From CADEEN01 sp963751775 (lineage in GTDB: Bacteria; Pseudomonadota; Gammaproteobacteria; Burkholderiales; Burkholderiaceae_C), in the NCBI GenBank assembly GCA_963751775.1, contig CAVVVW010000008.1, positions 434,001-498,000 of the forward strand: a stretch of DNA of 64,000 nt, written 5' to 3'. The notes below the pieces were generated by a model that had not been told where the DNA came from, ran no database searches, and saw only the letters and a list, made by a program, of their open reading frames with translations. Positions 31,940-40,560 of the stretch are shown here, piece by piece. The stretch's first letter is position 1. Each line of letters begins with the position of its first letter. The translations under genes and the position numbers were made by a program.

Positions 31940-32953
31940 ATGACCATCGCTTCACTGCCACAACGAACCGTCGACAGCCCCCCGAGGGCCGCGAAGGCCA
32001 AGCCGCGCGAGCGCCCTGCCCAGGGCACTCCGCAGCCCACTGCCAGCGCGCATGTCGAGCCACGTACGTCGGCGCAGCCCGAGGCCAAACCGAAGCCACG
32101 CCGCCGCACACGCGACAACCCCGGTCAGGCCGACCTGTTGCTTTATGCGTTGTTGACCATGCTGGTCACCGCCGCCTGGGTCATCACCCAAATGAAGCTG
32201 TTCCGCACCAACGACAACATCAACTACTGGATCGGCGTCGTCGGCGGCTCGATGATGCTGATCCTGTTTGCCTACCCGTTGCGCAAGTACCTGCGATTCA
32301 TGCAAGGATGGGGCAAGGTCAGGTCGTGGTTCTGGTTCCACCTCACGATGGGCATCGCCGGCCCCTGGCTGATCTTGGTGCACTCGACCTTCAAGATCGG
32401 CTCGCTGAATGCCGGCGTCGCGCTGTACAGCATGATCATCGTCGTGCTCAGCGGAGTGGTCGGGCGCTTCATCTATACGCGCATCAATCGTGGCCTGGAT
32501 GGTGAGCGCACCTCACTCGCCGAGTTGCGCGAGCGCGCCGGCCTGGTCGAAAGCGCAGCTCGATCGCGCTTGCACTTCTCGCCGGCGGTGGAAGCCCGGC
32601 TGCTGGCATTCGAGCAGCATGAACTGCGCGCCAAGCCGGGCTGGCTGACCTACTTCCGCCAGATCACGCTACTGCCGCTGCAGCAGTACATCACTTACCG
32701 GCGCTGCATTACCATCGTGCGTCAACGCATGCGCAAGGTGGCGACCGCGCGAGAATGGAGCACAAACGACCTGCGACGGCGCGAGCGGCGGGCCATTCGC
32801 CTGGTGGAGAAGTATCTCGACGCCGTGGTTCGCGTGGCCCAGTACAGTGCGTACGAACGCATGTTTGCACTATGGCACCTGGCCCATCTACCCTTTGTCT
32901 ACCTGCTGGTCATCTGTGCCTTCGTGCATGTATTCGCCGTGCACGCTTACTGA
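31940..32953 (+). CDS. Inner-membrane protein, predicted di-heme b cytochrome of the electron-transfer locus
   Basis: The 337-residue protein has a Pro/Lys/Arg-rich cytoplasmic N terminus (about 1-60) and about five membrane helices. Two helices carry paired histidines 14 residues apart: H134 and H148 (WFHLTMGIAGPWLILVHS) and H316 and H330 in the last helix (LAHLPFVYLLVICAFVHVFA), with further His at 313 and 335. His-x13-His on two helices is the ligand pattern of ferric-reductase-like and other bis-His b cytochromes. I infer two stacked b hemes that pass electrons between the quinone pool and the adjacent multiheme c cytochromes. A long basic loop lies between. ATG 31940 is used; a TTG four codons earlier is possible. 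Confidence 0.68.
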   Translation: MTIASLPQRTVDSPPRAAKAKPRERPAQGTPQPTASAHVEPRTSAQPEAKPKPRRRTRDNPGQADLLLYALLTMLVTAAWVITQMKLFRTNDNINYWIGVVGGSMMLILFAYPLRKYLRFMQGWGKVRSWFWFHLTMGIAGPWLILVHSTFKIGSLNAGVALYSMIIVVLSGVVGRFIYTRINRGLDGERTSLAELRERAGLVESAARSRLHFSPAVEARLLAFEQHELRAKPGWLTYFRQITLLPLQQYITYRRCITIVRQRMRKVATAREWSTNDLRRRERRAIRLVEKYLDAVVRVAQYSAYERMFALWHLAHLPFVYLLVICAFVHVFAVHAY

Positions 32954-32961
32954 GGCCTGAA

Positions 32962-34884
32962 TTGCAGCGATGGATCACACAATTGCGAACGAGGCTGCTG
33001 CAGGCAGCCCTTGTCTGCCTACTGGCTAGTGGCGCGTGGGCGCCGGCACTCGCACAGGGCATCGAGTCGGTGCTGCGGCCGGGTGACCTCATTGCCGGTC
33101 ACGCCAAGTGGGAGGAAGAGTGCACCAAGTGCCATGTGCGCTTCGAACGCTCGGCGCAGAACGGGCTGTGCATGGATTGCCACAAGGAAGTCGGCAACGA
33201 CGTGCGCGAGCACACGGGCTACCACGGCCGCCTGAAACCGCAGGGCTGCAACAGCTGTCACACCGACCACAAGGGGCGCACGGCAAAGATCGTCGTGCTC
33301 GACAAGCCTCGCTTCGACCATACGCAGACCGACTACGAGCTGCGCGGCAAGCACGCCAAGGTGGCCTGCGAGAAGTGCCACGAACCGACGAAGAAGTACT
33401 GGGAAGCCCCGCTCGACTGCAATGCCTGTCACCGCAAGGACGATGTGCACAAGGGATCGCTGGGTCCGAAGTGCGCCGACTGCCATACCGAGAATGACTG
33501 GAAGGAAGCCAAGGTCGACCATGACAAGACGCGCTTTCCATTGAAGGGCAAGCACGTCGACACCAAGTGCATCGAGTGCCACAAGAAGGGCGCCGAATAC
33601 AAGGACGCGCCGCGCACCTGCATCGGTTGCCACCGCAAGGTCGACGAAGGCAACAAGGGCCACAAGGGCCTGTACGGCGAGAAGTGCGAAAGCTGCCACA
33701 ACCCCAAGGCTTGGAAGCCGTCGAGCTTCAACCACGATACCGAAACCAAGTACCCGCTGCGCGGCAAGCACCGCACGACCAAGTGCGCCGAATGCCACAC
33801 CGGCCACCTGTACAACGACAAGATCGTCGGCCAGGCCTGCATCGACTGTCACAAGAAGGACGACGACAGCGCCAAGGGGCACAAGGGCAGCCTGGGGCGC
33901 GACTGTGCCGCCTGCCACGTCGAAGCCGGCTGGAAGGAGAAGGGCAAGTTCGATCACGACAAGACCGACTTCCCGCTGCTCGGCAAGCACCGTGACGCGA
34001 AGTGCGCCGATTGCCACAAGAGCACCAACTACAAGGAGGCGCCGAAGGACTGCTACGGCTGCCACAAGAAGGACGACAAGCACGAGGCGACGCTCGGCAC
34101 GAAGTGCCAGGATTGCCACGTCGAACGCGACTGGAAGACCATCAGTTCGCGCTTCGACCACGACAAGACGCGTTTCAAACTACGCAATGCCCATGCTGCA
34201 AAGAAGGTCGAATGCAAGCACTGCCACATCGATCTGAAGCACTATCGCGACACGCCGATGGACTGTTACGCGTGTCACAAGAAGGACGACAAGCACGAGG
34301 GCCAGCAGGGAACCAAGTGCGCCACTTGTCACAACGACCGCGAATGGAAGTCGACGACCTTCGATCACGGCTTGACGCGGTTCCCGCTGCTGGGCAAGCA
34401 TGTCACCGTGGTGTGCAAGGACTGCCACAAGAGTCTGCGCTTCAAGGACGCCAAGATCGCTTGCGTGTCCTGCCACCAGAAGGATGACGTTCACAAGAAG
34501 ACCCTGGGGCCGGCCTGCGAAGCCTGCCACAACCCACGGAACTGGAAGACCTGGGACTTTGATCACGACAAACGAACCAAGTACGTACTCGATGGCAAGC
34601 ACAAGGGTCTCGCCTGCAAGGCGTGCCACACGTTGCCAATGGAAGGCAAGGTCATTGCGTCAACACGCTGCATCAGTTGTCATGCGAAAAACGATGTTCA
34701 CGATGGCACCTACGGCCGCCAATGTGAGCAATGCCATGTCACATCTTCTTTCAAGACCATTCGCTCACGCGCCGGTAAAATCTCCAGCGCGCTGGATGTC
34801 CTGCCTCGCGCGGATACAGCAGATACAGAGTGGCCAGCCGCGGCTTCGTTGCCGAAGGTCCAGGGCACCGGTTCGACGGGATAG
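32962..34884 (+). CDS. 24-heme periplasmic c-type cytochrome
   Basis: The precursor of about 640 residues has a signal peptide (LLQAALVCLLASGAWAPALA) and 24 CxxCH heme sites, arranged as eight units of three: a first site in KHxxxKCxxCH context, a second in PxxCxxCHKKDD, a third in LGxKCxxCHxExxWK. Recurring FDHDKTRFPLKGKH segments precede each unit, supplying extra histidines for bis-His ligation. This is a cytochrome c7/c3-like chain that would form a periplasmic heme wire from the inner membrane to an outer-membrane porin. No ATG is in frame; TTG 32962, 8 bases after the previous stop, gives the best signal peptide. The last 45 residues lack cysteines and look unstructured. Confidence 0.88.
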   Translation: MQRWITQLRTRLLQAALVCLLASGAWAPALAQGIESVLRPGDLIAGHAKWEEECTKCHVRFERSAQNGLCMDCHKEVGNDVREHTGYHGRLKPQGCNSCHTDHKGRTAKIVVLDKPRFDHTQTDYELRGKHAKVACEKCHEPTKKYWEAPLDCNACHRKDDVHKGSLGPKCADCHTENDWKEAKVDHDKTRFPLKGKHVDTKCIECHKKGAEYKDAPRTCIGCHRKVDEGNKGHKGLYGEKCESCHNPKAWKPSSFNHDTETKYPLRGKHRTTKCAECHTGHLYNDKIVGQACIDCHKKDDDSAKGHKGSLGRDCAACHVEAGWKEKGKFDHDKTDFPLLGKHRDAKCADCHKSTNYKEAPKDCYGCHKKDDKHEATLGTKCQDCHVERDWKTISSRFDHDKTRFKLRNAHAAKKVECKHCHIDLKHYRDTPMDCYACHKKDDKHEGQQGTKCATCHNDREWKSTTFDHGLTRFPLLGKHVTVVCKDCHKSLRFKDAKIACVSCHQKDDVHKKTLGPACEACHNPRNWKTWDFDHDKRTKYVLDGKHKGLACKACHTLPMEGKVIASTRCISCHAKNDVHDGTYGRQCEQCHVTSSFKTIRSRAGKISSALDVLPRADTADTEWPAAASLPKVQGTGSTG

Positions 34885-34904
34885 GTGAAGCCGGGAGGCC
34901 CGAC

Positions 34905-37900
34905 ATGACTCAAGAATCGAAATTCCGATGGGCCTTGCCCGCGTTGCGCTCGCTGCTGCGGGCGGGCGGTGCCTTGTTGACTGGCTTTGTCCTGGCGCTG
35001 GCCGCCGGGACGGCGGCGGCGCAGCCCGGGCAATCGGCCTTCGACCACGACACCACGGGTTTCAAATTGACCGGGCTGCACGAATATGTGCGTTGCGAGA
35101 CCTGTCACATCCGGGGCATCTTCAAGTCGACCCCGCGCGATTGCGGGGTCTGCCACGTGCAGAACAACGTGCGCAGTGCGGTCTCGATGCCTGTCAACCA
35201 TATACCGACGACGCTGGGTTGCGACGCCTGCCATACGACGCTGACCTTCGCCGGCGCCCGCTACGACCACGCGATGGCCATGCCCCGCGAGTGCGCGACA
35301 TGCCACAACGGCGTGTCGGCAACCGGCAAGCCCGCAACCCACCCCGTGACGACGGCGTCGTGCGACACCTGCCACACGACCGCTTCGTTTGCCAGCACAG
35401 CGGTGCCGCTCAACCACATTCCGTACGCGACTGGCGCACAGTGCACGGCCTGCCACACCAACGCGGACTACACGGTAATGCCCGCGCTGGCCAACATCCA
35501 CGCCAACGCGCAAAGCACGACCAGCAACTGCGCGCAGTGCCACGGCGCAGCAGCAGCCAGCTTTGCCATTCCGGCAAACAATTTCTTCATCGTCGCGCAA
35601 CCGACCAATCACCTCCCGACCGGTGCGCCATGCGAGTCCTGCCACGTCGGCGCCGGGTCGAGCGTGGCCGTGCTGCCGGTGCCCAACGGCGCCAAGTTCA
35701 GCGGCTCGCGCATGAATCACGCGGGCATCACCAACAACTGCGAGACCTGCCACGTGCCCGCCGGCTCGTCGCCCAACTTCGCTGGCATCACGTCCATCGT
35801 CGGCCGGCCACCCACCTCGCCGATGGGCGCCGGGTCGCACATTCCGTCGGGCACGTCCTGCGAGGGTTGCCACCTGGGCAGCCTGGCCAACGTGGCCGGG
35901 CTGATCCCCGCCAACGCCACCCGCACCGCGCCGGGTACGCTGTTCGCGACGCCGGCACCCACCGGCCCACAAATCCACGCCGGCGTGACCGGCGGCTGCA
36001 GCGCCTGCCACGAGGCCGGCTATGTGTGGATGGGAGTGAGCGCCTATCCGATCAACCCGTCGGTCCTGACCAACAACACCACGCCGTACACGGGCTTCCA
36101 GACCCGGCCGCGCGCGGCGGCGGGCCAATTCAATGTCGCCGACGCAGCCCACCCCTCAACCGGTGATTGCAGCCAGTGCCACACCGGTACCACGTTCTTC
36201 GACGGCCAGGTCAGGCCACCCAACCACATCCCGTTTGCGGCTACCGCGCAGTGCACGTCCTGCCACACCAGCACCGACTACAAGGTGATGCCGACGCTGG
36301 CCAATATCCACGCCAACGCGCCAAGCACGACCACCAACTGCGAGCAATGCCACGGCGCGGCGGCGCCCAGCTTTGCCATTCCGGCAACCGGCTTCTCGAT
36401 CGTCGGGATGCCTAGCAACCACATCCCGACCGGCGCGCCATGTGATTCGTGCCACGTCGGCGCTGGATCCAGCGTGCCCACGCTGCCGGTGCCCAACGGC
36501 GCCAAGTTCAGCGGCTCGCGCATGAATCACGCGGGCATCAGCAACAATTGCGTCGCCTGCCACGTTGCTGCGGGCGCCACACCCAGTTTCGCCGGTATCA
36601 CGGCCATCGTCGGTCAGCCACCGACGTCGCCGATGGGCCCGGGCTCACACATTCCGTCGGGCAGCGCATGCGAGAGTTGCCACCTGGGCAGCCTGGCCAA
36701 TGTGGCCGGGCTCATTCCGGCCAGTGCCACCCGCACCGCCCCAGGCACGCTGTTCGCGACCCCGGCACCCACCGGCGCGCAAATCCATGCTGGCGTCACC
36801 AGCGGTTGCAGCGCCTGCCACGAAGCCGGTTATGTCTGGATGGGTGTAACCGCCTATCCAATCTCGCCATCGGTCAAGACCCTCAACGCGCAGTACACGG
36901 GCTTCCAGACCCGGCCGCGCGCGGCAGCAGGCACCTTCAACATCGCTGATGCGACCCATCCGGCGACCGGTGACTGCAGCCAGTGCCACAGCAACACGAT
37001 GTATTTCAGCAGCGGCGACAAGCCCGCCAACCACATTCCGTACGCCGCCGCCGCGCAATGCGCCGCGTGCCACACCAGCAGCGACTACGCGGTGATGCCC
37101 ACCCTGGCCAACATCCACGCCAACGCGGAAAGCACCACCGGCAATTGCGCCCAGTGCCACGGCGCGGCGGCACCCAGCTTCGCCATCCCAGGGGCCAACT
37201 TCAGCATCGTCGGCCAGCCGACCAACCACATCCCGAGCGGTGAGCCCTGCGAGTTGTGCCACGTTGGCACCGGCTCCAGCGTGCCCGTGCTGCCGGTGCC
37301 CAACGGCGCCAAGTTCAGTGGCTCGCGCATGAACCACACCGGCATCACGCGCAATTGCGCGGCCTGCCACGTGCCGTCGGGCGCCACTGCCAGCTTTGCC
37401 GGCATCACCAGCATCGTCGGCATGCCGCCCACGAGCCCCATGGGCGCCTCGTCGCACATCCCGTCGAACAACACCTGCGAAACCTGCCACCTGGGCACCC
37501 TGGCCAATGTGGCCGGCCTGATCCCGGCCAACGCGACGCGCACGGCACCCGGCACGTTGTTCGCAACGCCCGCGCCCACCAGCCCGCAGATTCATACGGG
37601 GATCACCGGCGGCTGCAGCACCTGCCACGAAGGTGGCAATGTCTGGATGGGCGTGACCGCCTATCCGATCTCGCCGACGGTCAAGACCACGGGCGCGCAA
37701 TACACCGGCTTCCAGACGCGGCCGCGCGCGGCGGCAAGTACCTTCAGCGTGGCCGACGCCACGCACCCTGCTACCGGCGACTGCAGCCAATGCCACAGCG
37801 GCACCAACTTCTTCTCCGCGCAGGACAAGCCGGCCAACCACATCCCGTACTTGGCGACCGCGCAGTGCACTGCCTGCCATACCAACCCCGACTACGCGGT

Positions 37901-40511
37901 GATGCCCACGCTGGCCAACATCCACGCCAACGCGCAGAGCACGACCAACAATTGCGCGCAATGCCACGGCGCGGCGGCGGCCAGCTTTGCGATCCCGGGG
38001 GCCAACTTCTCGATCGTCGGCCTGCCGAGCAACCACATCCCGACCAGCGCGCCCTGCGAGCTTTGCCACGTCGGCACCGGATCGAGCGTGCCGACGCTGC
38101 CGGTGCCCAACGGCGCCAAGTTCACCAATTCGCGCATGAGCCACACCGGCATCACGAACAACTGTGTCGCGTGTCACCTGCCTGCGGGCTCAACCACCAC
38201 CTTTGCCGGCATTGCAAGAATCATCGGCCTGCCGCCGACCAGCCCGATGGGCGCCTCCTCGCACATCCCGTCGAGCACGACTTGCGAAGCCTGCCACCTG
38301 GGCACCCTGGCCAACGTGACCGGGCTGATTCCGGCCAGTGCGACGCGCACCGTCCCGGGTTCGCTGTTCGCCACTCCGGCACCGACGACGGCGCAGATCC
38401 ACTCGGGCATCACCAGCGGTTGCAACACCTGCCACGAGGGCGGCAACGTCTGGATGGGCATGACCGCCTACCCGATCTCGCCGACGGTCAAGACCAATGG
38501 CGCGCAATACACCGGCTTCCATACCCGCCCGCGCGCGGCCGCCACCACCTTCAGTGTGGCCGACGCGGCCCACCCGCTGACGGGCGACTGCAGCCAGTGC
38601 CACAGCGGCACCAACTACTTCTCCGCGCAGGACAAGCCGGCCAACCACATTCCCTACGCGACGACCGCGCAGTGCACGTCCTGCCACACGACGCCGGGTG
38701 ACTACTCGACGATGCCCACGCTGGCCAACATCCACCTCTATGCACCGAGCACGACCGCCAATTGCGCGCAGTGCCACGGTGCGGCGGCGGCCAGCTTTGC
38801 CATCCCGGCAAACAACTTCTTCATCGTCGGCCTGCCGAGCAACCACATCCCGACCAGCGCGCCGTGCGAGCGGTGCCACGTCGGCACCGGCTCGAGCGTG
38901 CCGACGCTGCCGGTGCCCAACGGTGCCAAGTTCAGCAATTCACGCATGAGCCACACCGGCATCACGAACAACTGCGTGGCCTGCCACCTGCCGTCGGGGT
39001 CGACAACCACCTTTGCCGGTATCACCAGAATCATCGGTCTGCCGCGGACGACACCGATGGGCGCCACCTCGCACATTCCGTCGAGCACCGCCTGTGAAAC
39101 CTGCCACCTGGGCACCCTGGCCAATGTGACCGGGCTGATACCGGCGAGCGCAACGCGTAGCGTCCCGGGTTCGTTGTTCGCGACCCCGGCGCCCACCGGC
39201 CCGCAGATCCACACCGGCATCAGCAGTGGTTGCAATGCCTGCCACGAGGGCGGTTATGTCTGGATGGGGATGTCGTATTACCCGATCAGCCCGACGACCC
39301 TGGGCACCGCCAGCACGCTGTACCGCGGCTTCAACACGCGGCCGCGCGCGGCGGCGAGCACATACAGCGTTGCCGATGCGGCGCACCCGACCACCGGTGA
39401 CTGCGGCGACTGCCACACCGGGACGACCGCTTTCACCGGCCAGGCCAAGCCTCCTGGCCACATCCCGACCCAGCAGGCTTGCGCGATCTGCCACGTCGTG
39501 GCCGGCAACTTCTCGGTCACCGGGCTGACGACCAACAAGGCGACGATGCACACCGGCATCACCAGCGGCTGTATCAGCTGCCACACGGCGGGCGCTGGGG
39601 CCGGGCCGTTCGCCGGTTGCGCGACACCAACGAACTGCGCGTCGCCGCCGCCGCTGACCTATCAGCCCAAGATGATGCCGCTTGCTGCGGGCACTTCACC
39701 GATGGCGCCGTCATCGCAAACGCACGTTCCGGCCCCAGGCATCGCCTGCGAGAAGTGCCATTCAGCCACCGTCTTCACGTCGTTCGCCGGCATGCAAATG
39801 AAGGGCAACACGAACGCCCACAACGCCGTCGGCACCTACACCTGCATCACCTGTCACGAGGGCGGCTACACCTGGTTCGGCGTGAAGATCGTGACCCGCA
39901 ACGTCGGCCACGAGGGCCGCAAGGCGGGTCAGGATTGCATCGCGTCTGGCTGCCACAAGCGCAGTTTCAACAGCTTCTTTGGCCAGATCCGCCCCATCAT
40001 CCGCGCGGCGCGCATCGGCGCCAGTGGCCAGCTATTGCCCCGGGGCGGCCTGATGCCGGGCGCCGGTGACGGCCCGGTCGTGGGGTTCGACCACCAGGGC
40101 GTACTGCCGGGTCAATGCCTGAGCTGCCACAACGGCACGGCTGCTCGCGGCCTGCCGAAGAAGCACCTTGCGACCAAGACCTCCTGCGATACCTGCCACC
40201 GCACCACGACCTGGCTGCCGGCGAAATTCAGCCACCAGGGCCTGGCGGCGGGCCAGTGCACGAGTTGCCATAACTCGGTCAAGGCCAGCGGCAAGTCCGC
40301 CTCGCACTTCCTGACGGCGCGGTCGTGCGATGCCTGCCACCGCCCCGTGGCCTGGGTCCCGGTCAGCTATTCGCACGTTTCGCCGGCCTACCGTCCAGCC
40401 GCCGACGCGACCCTGTGCGTGAACTGCCACATCACAAATGGTGAGATGATTCCGCGCGTCATGCACAGCAATCCACGCTTGCGACCGGTCCCCGTACCGC
40501 CCGGTCCCTGA
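34905..40511 (+). CDS. Giant multiheme c-type cytochrome (49 CxxCH + one CX4CH)
   Basis: A 1,868-residue precursor with a signal peptide (ALLTGFVLALAAGTAAAQ). I count five CxxCH sites in the N-terminal part, seven in each of five tandem repeats of 269-271 residues, and nine more plus one CIASGCH site in the C-terminal part: 50 possible hemes. Each repeat follows the order NHIPY..CxxCH, LANIHANA..CAQCH, CELCHVGTGSSVP, GITNNCVACH, CETCHLGTLANV, CNACHEGGxVWMG, TGDCSQCH. ATG 34905 has a GGGAGG ribosome site. Size, secretion signal and neighbours (24-heme cytochrome, barrel protein) suggest an extracellular or outer-membrane electron carrier of the porin-cytochrome kind, as in the PCC3-type clusters of Fe(II)-oxidising Betaproteobacteria. 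Direction of electron flow cannot be told. Confidence 0.9.
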   Translation: MTQESKFRWALPALRSLLRAGGALLTGFVLALAAGTAAAQPGQSAFDHDTTGFKLTGLHEYVRCETCHIRGIFKSTPRDCGVCHVQNNVRSAVSMPVNHIPTTLGCDACHTTLTFAGARYDHAMAMPRECATCHNGVSATGKPATHPVTTASCDTCHTTASFASTAVPLNHIPYATGAQCTACHTNADYTVMPALANIHANAQSTTSNCAQCHGAAAASFAIPANNFFIVAQPTNHLPTGAPCESCHVGAGSSVAVLPVPNGAKFSGSRMNHAGITNNCETCHVPAGSSPNFAGITSIVGRPPTSPMGAGSHIPSGTSCEGCHLGSLANVAGLIPANATRTAPGTLFATPAPTGPQIHAGVTGGCSACHEAGYVWMGVSAYPINPSVLTNNTTPYTGFQTRPRAAAGQFNVADAAHPSTGDCSQCHTGTTFFDGQVRPPNHIPFAATAQCTSCHTSTDYKVMPTLANIHANAPSTTTNCEQCHGAAAPSFAIPATGFSIVGMPSNHIPTGAPCDSCHVGAGSSVPTLPVPNGAKFSGSRMNHAGISNNCVACHVAAGATPSFAGITAIVGQPPTSPMGPGSHIPSGSACESCHLGSLANVAGLIPASATRTAPGTLFATPAPTGAQIHAGVTSGCSACHEAGYVWMGVTAYPISPSVKTLNAQYTGFQTRPRAAAGTFNIADATHPATGDCSQCHSNTMYFSSGDKPANHIPYAAAAQCAACHTSSDYAVMPTLANIHANAESTTGNCAQCHGAAAPSFAIPGANFSIVGQPTNHIPSGEPCELCHVGTGSSVPVLPVPNGAKFSGSRMNHTGITRNCAACHVPSGATASFAGITSIVGMPPTSPMGASSHIPSNNTCETCHLGTLANVAGLIPANATRTAPGTLFATPAPTSPQIHTGITGGCSTCHEGGNVWMGVTAYPISPTVKTTGAQYTGFQTRPRAAASTFSVADATHPATGDCSQCHSGTNFFSAQDKPANHIPYLATAQCTACHTNPDYAVMPTLANIHANAQSTTNNCAQCHGAAAASFAIPGANFSIVGLPSNHIPTSAPCELCHVGTGSSVPTLPVPNGAKFTNSRMSHTGITNNCVACHLPAGSTTTFAGIARIIGLPPTSPMGASSHIPSSTTCEACHLGTLANVTGLIPASATRTVPGSLFATPAPTTAQIHSGITSGCNTCHEGGNVWMGMTAYPISPTVKTNGAQYTGFHTRPRAAATTFSVADAAHPLTGDCSQCHSGTNYFSAQDKPANHIPYATTAQCTSCHTTPGDYSTMPTLANIHLYAPSTTANCAQCHGAAAASFAIPANNFFIVGLPSNHIPTSAPCERCHVGTGSSVPTLPVPNGAKFSNSRMSHTGITNNCVACHLPSGSTTTFAGITRIIGLPRTTPMGATSHIPSSTACETCHLGTLANVTGLIPASATRSVPGSLFATPAPTGPQIHTGISSGCNACHEGGYVWMGMSYYPISPTTLGTASTLYRGFNTRPRAAASTYSVADAAHPTTGDCGDCHTGTTAFTGQAKPPGHIPTQQACAICHVVAGNFSVTGLTTNKATMHTGITSGCISCHTAGAGAGPFAGCATPTNCASPPPLTYQPKMMPLAAGTSPMAPSSQTHVPAPGIACEKCHSATVFTSFAGMQMKGNTNAHNAVGTYTCITCHEGGYTWFGVKIVTRNVGHEGRKAGQDCIASGCHKRSFNSFFGQIRPIIRAARIGASGQLLPRGGLMPGAGDGPVVGFDHQGVLPGQCLSCHNGTAARGLPKKHLATKTSCDTCHRTTTWLPAKFSHQGLAAGQCTSCHNSVKASGKSASHFLTARSCDACHRPVAWVPVSYSHVSPAYRPAADATLCVNCHITNGEMIPRVMHSNPRLRPVPVPPGP
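35412..39455 (+). repeat. Five tandem ~808-bp in-frame repeats within the giant cytochrome gene
   Basis: Units start at about 35412, 36222, 37029, 37836 and 38643 and the last ends near 39455, so the period is 807-813 bases (269-271 codons). DNA similarity is high: the segment encoding LPVPNGAKF recurs almost unchanged at 35671, 36481, 37288, 38095 and 38905. Each unit adds seven heme sites. Neighbouring units 3-5 look most alike, which suggests recent unequal crossing-over. Confidence 0.93.
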
Positions 40512-40560
40512 TGCGCCGCGAGTTCGACGCTGACCCGGCTTTTCGCAGGGCGAGTCGGGC

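Noticed and set aside
36645..38177. Long minus-strand and frame-2 open frames across the cytochrome repeats.
   Set aside because: They recur with the 808-base repeat and lack start sites and family features; the + strand frame explains all conserved residues.
35412..39455. Regular repeats considered as a CRISPR array.
   Set aside because: The period is about 808 bases, coding and in frame; there are no short repeats with unique spacers and no cas genes.
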